DNA of 64,000 nt from Crotalaria pallida (lineage: Eukaryota > Streptophyta > Magnoliopsida > Fabales > Fabaceae), in contig CM075654.1 of NCBI GenBank assembly GCA_037953625.1, forward strand, positions 51,963,001 through 52,027,000. Reading direction: 5' to 3'. Position numbers and translations under genes: made by a program. The notes under the pieces were generated by a model. That model saw only the letters and a list, made by a program, of their open reading frames with translations. It had not been told where the DNA came from and ran no database searches. Each line of letters opens with the position of its first letter. Within the stretch, counting starts at the first letter, position 1. Below are positions 11,085 to 20,506 of the stretch, one piece after another.

Positions 11085-12540
11085 TGATACACCCAAGGTT
11101 TGAGACCAATGATTCCACAATGTATCCTCTTGATTAATTAGAATCAAATGAACAATTAGGTGTTGGTTCTTGTGAAATCCTTAGAGAACTCCTTCAATTA
11201 GTTTATGTCTTGAATGAACGAATGGAAATGAAAACATAAACAAAGTGAGGTGAACCGAATTGTGTAAAGAAATCAAGAACAAAAGATAGAAGAAGGAAGG
11301 CGCCACACTTTAATGATCAAGTGATAAGCCTTGGTTGGACTCAATTTGCATCACACAAGTTGAGTTCCTTCTTGCAACCAAGTGTAAGAGAATCACTCTC
11401 TCAGTTGTGAAACAATTCACGATTTTCACAAGGCAAAAGCTCCTTCATTCATTCACAAAGTTTACATTATATAGACTTGATCCTCATACGGCCTAGAGAG
11501 GATAAGTTTTATACATTAATTGCCAACTTAAATCTACTAATGATTGCTAATTGTAACCTCTCTTTATCAATTCAATGGTCGTGAGTTAAAGCTCTTTGTT
11601 GAAACTTTGATTCTTCTTCTTCAACTTGTGTATGAGGCTTGGCTCTTCTTGTCACGATTCATTGGCCTTCTATATTGCTTGGCCGTGAACCATAAGGATG
11701 TTGGAAGGAATCATAACTTGAATGCTCATAATGGCTTTACTTATCTTGGTCATGCATTTGGTTACAATTTGTAACCTCCTTCTCTTATTCATGGCTCAAT
11801 TGATGATGAAGCAATCAAATATTTAATGGGAGTTTAATTTCAGTTAATGATCTTGGAATTTTGTAACTCTCCATGAATGCTAATGATTGATTCTTTGAAT
11901 TTGTAACCTTCATCTCATTGATGCACCTCATTTATGGCTTTGATGTTTGTAATGATGATTACTTTCATGGCCATTAATTTTGTAACCAAAAACATTAAAT
12001 GCATCATGATGGAGATTAACTTTGTAACTCCCTTCAAGCAATCATTAGTTCTTCATTTATACTGGCCTTCATGATTGAATTGATTGTCTTCATAACTCCT
12101 TCATTAAACCGATTTGATGAAGAGACTTGATTGAGTCTTAATTTTGTAACTTCCACTCTTAATTCTAATGATTGTATCCTCTTCTTCATCAATCACATTT
12201 TGAACTCTAAGTCAAAGATTGAATTGACTTTCTAAGTTGAAACTCCCTTGATTCTTCAAGTATCAAAGTCGTGAGCTTTCTCTCGAGACTTTATGGCTGG
12301 CCTAATCTAAGCTTAACTATAATAATTTGAAATGAACATATTACAAAAATTAAAATTTCAAACTAAAATGAGCAAAACCCTAGGCTCTTATTAAAACATC
12401 TTTAAGGAAAGACAAAAACTTAATTAAATCTTCCTCCTTTTCCTGTTTTTGAGAGGGGAAAAGATTCTTCAGCATGACATGATCCTGGATAAAATGGAAA
12501 GTTGTTTAAGTTTTTAGGGTCCTGGAACTGCCCTGCATCA
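11085..12540 (-). repeat. Probable solo LTR, 1.46 kb, inside the LINE
   Basis: The LINE frame breaks after the endonuclease part and resumes about 1.46 kb away. The intervening block begins TGATACACCC (11085) and ends CCTGCATCA (12540), giving TG...CA termini. GTTAG occurs at 11079-11083 and 12542-12546, one base off strict adjacency on each side, so a target duplication is likely but not exact. Read on minus, the ends TGATGCAGGG...GGGTGTATCA look like a gypsy-type LTR. No coding potential is seen. It holds at least seven loosely spaced TTTGTAAC motifs (11545-12150). Confidence 0.55.
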
Positions 12541-12545
12541 GGTTA

Positions 12546-13064
12546 GTTATTAGAAACCATAATTTCTTAGTCACTTCATACATTTTGTATCCAGGGATAT
12601 GCTGCTTTCAAATTTCCTCTACTAAACTTGTAAAAGAGGGATCCTGGGACCACATGTTGAAATATTTGAAAGATCATTTTGGTTTGAAGGCTTGGTTTTT
12701 TCATGTAATCACTGTAGGTTGTGATCAAATACACCATAATCCAAGAACTTGGCTTCAATGTCAGGTCATTTCTGTAGCCAGTTTTGATTAATCATAACCT
12801 TATCCAGTTTACTAAAGATTATGCTTCCTTCATGTTGCTTACTATCCCAGGTGTAGAAACACTCATTGTGTTTCATATCCTACAATTGAGTATGAAGAAT
12901 GCATTTCCTAAACTCTTGCATATGATTTAAATCAAAAGCATTCCCACCTAATCTTTCATCATGAGTCAGACTGAAAATGAAATCCCCTAGTACTAGCCAA
13001 GGGTCAATCATAGCATTACTAATTTATGTCATTGTATTCCACACTTCCTTTCTTCCTTTTGCAT
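12546..13064 (-). pseudogene. LINE ORF2: endonuclease C-terminal part
   Basis: The minus strand encodes a degenerate piece of the apurinic-type endonuclease of an L1-like element: WLVLGDFIFSLTHDERLGG at about 13010-12950 (normally GDFN; the Asn is replaced by Ile) and FYTWDSKQHEGSIIFSKLDK at about 12860-12800, with stops between. Known: this domain nicks the target DNA to prime reverse transcription. It joins the endonuclease N-terminus across the solo LTR at 13065-15732 and the RT across that at 11085-12540. Confidence 0.75.
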
Positions 13065-13268
13065 TGTAACATTTAGGATTTTGTTTGAAAATAATATATA
13101 TATATATATATATATGTTGAGTTTCATTTTTTTAAGTTTTATGTTATGAAAATTTAATTAATGTGTTTGAAATGTTTTTCTAATAGTTCATATGTTCAAT
13201 TAGGTGTTAGGAGGTATTAGGAATCATTAGCATGAGTTAAAAGTACGAAAATCGGGATTTTTAGGAAA

Positions 13269-13378
13269 ACGCGCCCAGGCGCGTCTCCCGTGCGCCCAAG
13301 CGCAAATTGGGCGCATGTTACTATTCATCCAATCTATCGGCGCGACCAAGTTCCCCTGCCCCTGCGCCCAGGCGCGTG
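13269..13378. repeat. GC-rich palindrome cluster (GCGCCCAGGCGC)
   Basis: GCGCCCAGGCGCG occurs twice, and related GCGCCCAAGCGC and GGGCGC forms occur between them, in sequence otherwise about two-thirds A+T. The position corresponds to the palindrome arrays of the other LTR families. Confidence 0.7.
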
Positions 13379-13712
13379 TCTGATATATAAATCAGCAGCA
13401 AACTCGCTGGAAATACCCTATCCACACACCCTCGACACCCCGAAACTACCAAAATCACCCAAAAATCAGCTCTCCACCATTCCTATACCACAATCCAAGT
13501 GTTAAACCTCAAAAACCATAATACTTTCCAATTCTCCTTCCTTTCTCTCCACCTCTCTTTCCCCAAATCCTCTCCCTTTTCACTAAATCACCACCACCCA
13601 CATTCTCAAAACCCCAACCAAGTGGATTTTCCTCAAAGAAGTTGAAAACTAGGGAGATCAAGGGTAGATCCAAGGATTTTAGAACTAGAATCAAGATTCA
13701 TCTTCTCTCAAG

Positions 13713-15221
13713 GTAAGGAGGAGTCATTTTCTTACTCTTTAAGCTTAGGATTATTGTTAGGGTTTATAAAGAAATTAGGCATAACAAATAAGCTAGGGCC
13801 TTGGATAGAATTTAATCACTTAGAAAGATTTGGTTATGTTTTAATTAGAGAGAAAATGAATATTTTAGGATTATTAGAGTGGTTAATGGTTTAACCCCTT
13901 TTGTTTATGGCTTCTAAGGAAATAATAACATGAGGGAAATTAACTCCCAACCATTGGGGCTTGTTTCTTTGTTATTATTATTGATTATGACTCGTATACT
14001 TTGATTATCCCTACGCTATGTGTTGAGATTTGTTGTTGGCCTTATTATTATGATTTATGTTAAGTTTACATCCCTAGATATAATGCTTGATTATTTGTAA
14101 TTGCCCCTGTTTGTTATGATGCATATGGTATTGAATTATATTAAAATTGTTGCGCTATGAACAATGGTTCCTACTAAGGTTTTTGAAAAAGGAATTGGTA
14201 TCCGAAAATATAATCAAACTTTCAAAGTAGTGCTTTATCGCTAACTTAACCGGTTAATTCAATTTTAATAACCGATTAAAGTTCGCATAAAGTAAGTTAA
14301 TTAACTTGTAACCGTGAACAGTTCCGTATTCAAATTTCCTTTCCAATAGCCTTAGTACCGAACGAGACTTCTGTAAAGGTTTTACATTCTCAAAGGGACT
14401 TGAATATAGAAAGAGTATACTACAGGTATACGAAGGATAATGAAAAAGGATTGAAACGTGATTCAAGTCCACTTGAGAATCAAGCATGACATGCATCATG
14501 ACATAGTGTTGAGGTTGAACGTTAGGGTATGGGATATGACTGACGTGAAGGTTCATTGAACCGATGAACGAGAGTGTTGTAATGACTAGGTTGTGCCATT
14601 GAAACAACCGCGGGAATTGTTGATGGGTAGGACCTTGATCCGCTAGGAGGGCCGGATTAGCTACCCGTGTCGGGGATCAGTCCTACATTAACCATGACAA
14701 TTCTATCAGTCACTTAGCCACTTCAGGTTTGGTTGAGGGTGATCTCGGCTAGATCCAACTTGGGGAAGCAACCCAAGTTGTACTTGGACAGAGAGGAGCC
14801 AAGTATTGTGCAAGCATTAGTTGAGAGACACTTACTCCCGGCTAGTCTTTTCCCAGGATATGAGGGTGATTAGAGGAAATGGATAATGGAATGAAAATGT
14901 CTAGATTGGAGAATGAATATTGAAATGAGACAATCCAGTGATCGGATCCAAATCAGAACAAGGACAATTACGAGAATGTTATCCAGAGAGGGGATACATA
15001 ATGAATGGGATCCAATGATTGGATTTCACGAGAGACGTGCATGCATTCTCATGAGCTCACTGCGTTATGGCATTTGGCATAATCATTCAGCATTTGCATT
15101 TGTTTGTGAATGCAATTGATTGGTCTGTTATTATTGCTTGATTTTCTGTCATAAATTGTTTTCAATCCTACCGCTTAAATTGTTTGAAAATGTCTCACTC
15201 CTTTGTTGTATCTTTTTTTAG
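13713..15221 (+). other. Candidate LTR-internal intron
   Basis: CTCAAG|GTAAGGAGGAG at the 5' side, and AATGTCTCACTCCTTTG followed by a T-rich tract and TTTAG|GTACC at the 3' side. The AATGTCTCAC text before the acceptor is shared with the three-LTR element (25159-25189), and AATGCTCACTCCTTAC with the element at 53958-60820. Length 1509 bp. Inferred. Confidence 0.45.
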
Positions 15222-15737
15222 GTACCAAAAGTGTTTTCTCCCTTCCCTCTTCTGAGGAGAGTCATGCACCCCCTAGTGGTGGGGTATGAGTAGTCTCTTT
15301 GGAGACTCCTCCTTTGGTTGCAGCCTATTTGCTCTAGGCTATTCTTTTGTTCTTTTTGTATATTTCGGGTCTTGTTGCACACATACTTTAGGATTTATGC
15401 ATAGGTATATTTGTATATACATCACATATATGCTACTTTTGGCCTAGACCCCTTTTGTTTTGATGAACTGGATCGTAGATAGACCTTTTTATTGTAAATA
15501 TAAATGTGGGCTGCATGTTTCATACTATTTTTGGATTAGTACTCAATGTGAGTGCACTAAATGAATAAACCGATGCACATATTAAGTTATGACTTAATAG
15601 TTTTTAAAATATCGCATTTGTTCACTATAGGGCTTATTTTACTAAACATATTTAATCAGATTATAAGGGATATTTTGCCGCTATCTCATTATTTTACTTA
15701 ATCATGCATTATTATATAGTTAGGGTGTTACATGCAT

Positions 15738-15933
15738 CATTAAAGACATAGACAAATGAAGCATAGAACCGAGTTACACCTTGTTTCTCATTAATTAAAT
15801 CGTGAACAATCTAGGCTCTACATGAGATAATGTGGATATCATACATATCAGGCTTCCAAATTAAGGCTTTTATTTTATCTTGATTTTGAGGGCTATTCAA
15901 CCCTCTAATATTCCAAACTCTTATGCTATCCAT
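15738..15933 (-). pseudogene. LINE ORF2 start: endonuclease N-terminus
   Basis: On the minus strand an ATG at 15933 begins MDSIRVWNIRGLNSPQNQDK, and the WNIRGLN motif is typical of the first beta-strand of L1 endonucleases. The frame runs into the solo LTR at 15732, and the homologous text continues at 13064. ORF1 ends just upstream (about 15940), the usual short ORF1-ORF2 spacing. Confidence 0.75.
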
Positions 15934-15939
15934 GATCAC

Positions 15940-16786
15940 TTACCTTTGTGCTAGGTCTTGATCCTTCTTCATTTTCACCTTTTCCTTGGGGCTTGTTCTA
16001 CTACGTGCTTTGGGAGTTACTAGTTGCCATTGTTCACTGTTTTCCACAACAACATTTTTTCCTTTTAGAGCTATTCTGGCACACTTCTTGTTTGCTTCAA
16101 GAATCAGGACTTTCTTCAGGCTGTTTACCAAATTTGCTTCATCAACTACTTTCAAAATTTCTTCCTGGGTGGGTGATTTATTCACAACCCATTATTACTT
16201 CTTTTGTTCCCCCTTTCTACAGTTATCACATTTTTCGCAAAATATCGATTTCCATTCATAGGTTACAGTCTATGATATAATGTGGCCTAGTTCTTCTTCA
16301 AAATACACTTCATCAGGCAATATTGTTGGCTCTACTTCATTTAGCACTCTTGCAAAATTTATTCTGTCCTTATCTTGATTAATCTTATCTGCCATGATAG
16401 GTTTCCCTACCAGACTTGCCATTTTGCTTAGGGAATTATGTCCCCAGAATTCCAAGTCTAAGTTAGGAAATTGGATCCAAATTGGAACTCTCTCTAATAG
16501 CCCTCTTGTAAGCTTCTGACCAGTCAAAGGTAAAATGATCATAGGCTTATTGTTAGATGTTTGTTTCCAATACCTTATTCCTAGCTTCTATTATATTGAA
16601 TCTGACAATAAGAGTTCTATCTTCATTCATCAGGATCTTATCAAGTCCCAATTTCCCCCAAAATCTCCTCAGAAATCCATTAATTATTGGATAAGGTGGT
16701 CTGGCTCCCAACACATAGCAGACCATTGTAGATTCCCGATATTGCAGCTCCTTTTTATCACCAACAACCTCTATCTTACCAATAAC
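15940..16786 (-). pseudogene. LINE ORF1 (DUF4283-type), C-terminal two thirds
   Basis: The minus strand carries the nucleic-acid-binding ORF1 domain common in plant L1 elements. It reads MVCYVLGARPPYPIINGFL at about 16735-16680, then KLGLDKILMNEDRTLIVRF, then (after a small frame disruption near 16550) MIILPLTGQKLTRGLLERV and PIWIQFPNLDLEFWGHNSL with GKPIMADKINQDKDRINFAR (ORF 16270-16542). The basic C-terminal tail lies in the ORF 15940-16185 (KKCARIALKGKNVVVENSEQ). Known: ORF1 coats LINE RNA. A younger LINE inserted on the opposite strand separates this part from the N-terminus at 17933-18243. Confidence 0.8.
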
Positions 16787-17785
16787 CTATCTTTTCAGGG
16801 TCGCTCTCTATTGATTCAATCAGTGCTGCTCACAATGCATGTCTATTGGGCATCTACCTTCATTATCCCTAAAGCTATAATCAGAGAGGTGGAAAGAATT
16901 TGCAGAGTTTTTTTATGGGGCAGGGACCAGAGGGGGAGAGCAAAGGCTCAGGTTGCGTGGTCTACTGTGTGCAGAGAAAAGAATCATGGTGGTCTGGGTT
17001 TTCACAATATCTATGTGTGGAATTTGGCAGCTCTAGGTAAACAGGTATGGCAGATTATGGCAAACAAAGTCTCCCTATGGCTTAAATGGATTCATGCTAT
17101 ATACTTAAAAAAAGATGATTTCAGAAGTGCTAATTCTACTCTATCTATGAACTGGCACTGGAAGCAATTATTAAAAGTGCGTGATAAGCTCATGCCAAAA
17201 TTCAATCAATTGGAAAATAATCATCAAGAATATGAAATTAAAGATGGGTATCGTTACCTCATGGGAACTCAACATCAATTTCCATGGCATCGAGTAATCT
17301 GGAATCCGTTGACTGTTGCAAAACACCAGTTCACTATGTGGCTGCTGGTTCATGAAAAACTGAGAACCAAGGACAATCTCCAGTTCATGCAGGTGTCCCC
17401 TTTGTGTGTGCTTTGTAGTGGTGTGGATGAATCGTGCAGGCACTTATTTTTTGAATGTTCTTGGAGTAAGCAACTTCTTCAGTTGGCTGCTAATTGGGTT
17501 GGGGTAGATGTGATGCATTTTAAGTTTCAGAATTGGCTGAGATGGTTAAGGTATGGCTTCAAAGAGAAATGGAGAAGACAAGTGGTAACGGCGATGGCGG
17601 CTGCATGTGCTTATGGTGTTTGGTCAGAGAGGAACAATCGGATTTTCAAACAGCAACAACTTCAACCTCACCAGACTTTTCGTCTTCTTCAGGCTGAGTT
17701 GGGAACGAAGCTTGTGTTCAGTAAATGGGCCAAGGCTAGTGGGCCGAATAATTTTTTGATTGATAGAATAAGGGCTACAATTTAA
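16787..17785 (+). pseudogene. C-terminal part of LINE ORF2 (RT thumb and zf-RVT)
   Basis: An open frame that reads LSFQGRSLLIQSVLLTMHVY (end of RT), PKAIIREVERICRVFLWG, then the zf-RVT zinc-binding domain with HQFTMWLLVHEKLRT and CVLCSGVDESCRHLFFEC at about 17330-17460, and the tail YGVWSERNNRIF. The upstream part of this open frame (16535-16786) is antisense to the older LINE's ORF1 and not part of the protein. No catalytic RT box remains, so no activity is expected. The 333 intact codons suggest a fairly recent insertion. Confidence 0.88.
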
Positions 17786-17926
17786 AGCCCGATTTTGTTT
17801 TTTTCTTTGTTTTTGGTTGGGATTTCTAACCCTTAGAACCCTTCCTAGAAGGTGGCTAGGGGTTAGATTATTGCCTTGATGTGTATTATTTTGCTCGTTG
17901 GTAATGCAATTTTTTCTTTACCAAAA
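16787..17926 (+). mobile_element. 5'-truncated LINE inserted into the older LINE
   Basis: The insertion begins in the middle of RT coding sequence and ends in an A-run after a 3' UTR with the ...TTTACCAAAAAA ending typical of plant L1 elements. AATAAC is present at 16781-16786 and again at 17927-17932, a short target duplication. Removing the insertion makes the minus-strand ORF1 text of the older LINE continuous in frame, confirming insertion order. 5' truncation is the normal result of incomplete target-primed reverse transcription. Confidence 0.85.
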
Positions 17927-17932
17927 AATAAC

Positions 17933-18243
17933 TTTATCCTCCTTCATCAAGGGTTGATGGTACATCAATTTGCTACTTGCATTTTTGAGTTTAGAGATAT
18001 CAAATGAATCCCATATTAAGCTCTTCTTCTCTAGTATTAACTTGTTGTTAACATCAGCTTTATTCATAGAGTTAATGGTCCTCTTAATCACCTTATTCTT
18101 AGCCTTTAGTCTAGTTACAATTTGTTCAACTTAAGTCAATAGCATCTTCAATTGTCAAGGTCAAATGTTTCAACAATTGATTCATCATCAAACACTCTTT
18201 CCAGTATACTCAAACCCAAGTTTTTCATCACCTTAGACGAGCT
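17933..18243 (-). pseudogene. LINE ORF1 N-terminal fragment
   Basis: On the minus strand, in frame with the ORF1 text at 16786, it reads ...LIWDSFDISKLKNASSKL and MYHQPLMKEDKV, then continues across the younger LINE as IGKIEVVGDKKEL. Further upstream the text is degenerate (GLSILERVFDDESIVE). It is cut at 18243 by the Ty1/copia LTR; the true 5' end of the LINE is not found on the other side. Confidence 0.6.
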
Positions 18244-18617
18244 TGTTGGCAATATAATTAAATAAATTGCCTAAGTATAAAATAAACTTAAAAAAAAGAC
18301 ACAACACAAACTTTAGGGACTCGTTAGAGTTTTCCCTATTTTTATATATTTCTTTCTCTGTGAATTTTTTTCTTCTGAATGCTGTGTTACAATGAAGGAA
18401 TGTTATCCTATTTATACTAGAATGCATTATGTTACATTCTTATACTCACGCATACGTTTGCCTATTACAACACATACACTTGGTTGTTACATATTAATTA
18501 TACAATTAATATTTCTTAGCATTACTTTGCATTGACATTCTGTTACATTTTTCTTTCTTTTTCTTCTTTGCTGATTTGAAACCATGAGTTACGGAAGACA
18601 AATTTTAGTTTCTAACA
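18244..18617 (-). repeat. 3' LTR of the Ty1/copia element (374 bp)
   Basis: On the minus strand it starts TGTTAGAAAC directly after the polypurine tract and ends TTGCCAACA. Matching sequence forms the right-hand LTR (44837-45066), including the shared stretch that translates as NRENSNESLKFVL in both. The right copy lacks about 150 bp that this copy has. Confidence 0.85.
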
Positions 18618-19381
18618 TCCTCCCTTAAATTTGGCTTCATCATTCCGAGCATGTTTTTCAATTTCAAGAATAAATTAGTTTTGAGTGCCTTTGTGAAAAT
18701 ATCTGCTACTTGATTTTCAGAAGGGCAATACTCCACCACAATTTCTTTGTCTCTGATAACGTCTCGAATAAAATGATGTTTGATGTCAATATGCTTGCTA
18801 CATCCATGAAGCACTGGATTCTTTGACAAAGCAATTGTTGATTTATTATCGCAAAATATTTTTGTCGGACTATCTTGTTGATGTTGCAATTCACTCAATA
18901 TTCTTCTTAACCAAACTGTTTGAGTAGCACAATTAGTTGTGGCAATGTACTCTGCCTCTGCTGTCGAAAGTGAAACGACTTTGTTTTTCTTGGAGGACCA
19001 AGAAAATGCTCCTGAGCCAAGGTGAAAAGCGTAACCTGATGTGCTTTTTCGAGTTTCATTTTCACCAGCCCAATCACTGTCTATGTATCCAATTAACTCG
19101 GGCTTATTATTGGAACTTGAGTAAAAAATACTTTCATTGATTGTGCCTTTTATATATCTTAGGATTCTCTTTGCAGCATGCCAATGAGATTGTCTTGGTG
19201 ATTCCATGAATCTGCTTATAAGTCCAACTCCATAAACTATGTCAGGTCTTGTTGCAGTCAAGTACTTGAGACTTCCGACTAACATTCGGAAATGATTTGA
19301 GTTGACGAGATCGCCACCGCTTTCTTTTACAAGCTTTAGTCTCTCCTCGACTGGTGTGAGCATCGGCTTAGAAGCCTCCAT
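18605..19381 (-). pseudogene. Ty1/copia RNase H region
   Basis: A 258-codon open frame covers the end of RT (TATRPDIVYGVGLISRFM) and the copia-type RNase H: YIDSDWAGENETRKSTSGY, SLSTAEAEYIATTNC, IFCDNKSTIALSKNP, KHIDIKHHFIRD and the C-terminal VADIFTKAL. The acidic catalytic residues of the D-E-D-D set are visible in these motifs. The stop falls a few codons inside the 3' LTR, as is common. Known: it removes the RNA template during reverse transcription. The frame shifts relative to the RT part near 19390. Confidence 0.9.
18618..18627 (-). other. Polypurine tract of the Ty1/copia element
   Basis: The minus strand reads TAAGGGAGGA immediately before the 3' LTR start TGTTAG, the usual priming site for plus-strand synthesis. 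Confidence 0.75.
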
Positions 19382-19392
19382 CTTGAATTTCT

Positions 19393-20501
19393 TTAAAACA
19401 TCTTTTGCATATTTATCTTGAGATATAAAAATCCCTTCATTTGTTTGTTTACCTCAATGCCTAAAAAGTAAGACATTAGGCCCATATCTGTCATGTTGAA
19501 TTGAGTTGACATGCTTTCCTTGAATTCAGCTAGCAATTTTGAATTAGTGCCAGTGCATATCAAGTCATCAACGTACAAACATAAATAATAAAATCTCCAA
19601 CTTGATTTGTTTTAACATATAAAGCATGTTCATATGGACTTCTGTGAAATCCATTATTAATAAAATATGTGTCAATACGTGTGTACCATGCTCGAGGCGC
19701 TTGCTTTAATCCATATAGTGCTTTCTTTAATTTGTATACCTTATTTTGTCTCCTTGTTTTTGATAACCTGGGGGCTGTTGAATATAGACTTCTTATTCGA
19801 GTACACCATTTAAGAAAGCTGATTTCACGTCCATTTGGAATATTTTCCATTTATTTTGTGCAGCAAGAGAGATAATCATATGTATCGTGTCCAATCTAGC
19901 AACAGGAGCGAACACTTCAAAGTAATCAATGCCAGGTTTCTGCTTGCATCCTTTTGCCACTAATCTTTCTTTATATCAATATACCTCGCCATTTGGATTG
20001 TATTTTGTCTTATACACCCACTTCAATAGGCTTCTTTCCTTCTGGAAGCATTGTTAACTCCCATGTGTCATTCTTCTTGATTGTTTGAATCTCCTCGTTC
20101 ATTGCTTTAATCCAGTGATCATCATTAGCTGCTTTTTCATATGCCACTGGATCACAATCTTCAAATAAGGCATAGTAATTTACCTCGTCCTCCCTGTCTT
20201 CTAGATCATCATCTTTTTCTATTATAAAATCCTGCAAGTTAGAACGTGGGCGTCGTTTCCTTTGTGGATATCTCGGAGGTGGTGCTTCAAATGTCGCTTC
20301 ATCTTCTCTTATAATATCTCCTAAAAGTTCATCTCTATTATTTTCTTGTTCGACCTCTTCATTTATTATCATCAGAATATGCAGTATCTCCTTCTCCATC
20401 TCTGGCCATTCCCATGCTCCATTTTCATCGAAAGTAACATCTCGACAGATAATTACCTTTTGAGTATTTGGATTATACAACTTGTAGGCTTTTGTATCTT
20501 C
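19393..20501 (-). pseudogene. Ty1/copia integrase C-terminus and reverse transcriptase (frameshifted)
   Basis: Three broken frames in order. 20010-20501 begins with KAYKLYNPNTQKVIICRDVTF (end of the integrase region), then an acidic linker and the RT start DDHWIKAMNEEIQTIKKNDT. 19560-19850 holds YKLKKALYGLKQAPRAWY. 19393-19578 holds the catalytic box MYVDDLICTG and YFLGIEV. Known: RT makes the element's cDNA. The open frame nominally running to 20600 crosses into the inserted LTR at 20507; those extra codons are not copia. Frameshifts lie near 19560 and 19850-20010. Confidence 0.88.
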
Positions 20502-20506
20502 ACTAT

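Larger units (their letters stand above)
13065..15732 (+). repeat. Solo LTR (2.67 kb) with TGCAT target duplications
   Basis: It starts TGTAACATTTAGG and ends TTAGGGTGTTACA, and is flanked by TGCAT at 13060-13064 and 15733-15737, a perfect 5-bp duplication. No internal domain is present, hence a solo LTR. Features in order: an AT repeat (about 13091-13115), GC-rich palindromes around GCGCCCAGGCGCG (13269-13378), a donor-like AAG|GTAAGGAGGAG (13713), a block containing GCAAGCATTAGTTGAGAGAC (near 14812) shared with the three-LTR element, an acceptor-like TTTTTTTAG|GTACC (15221) and short stem-loops (15268-15306). Plus orientation follows from that order. Confidence 0.88.

Noticed and set aside
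16535..16786. Upstream part of the 416-codon plus-strand ORF as protein N-terminus
   Set aside because: This stretch is the antisense of the older LINE's ORF1; the younger LINE begins at 16787 after the AATAAC duplication.
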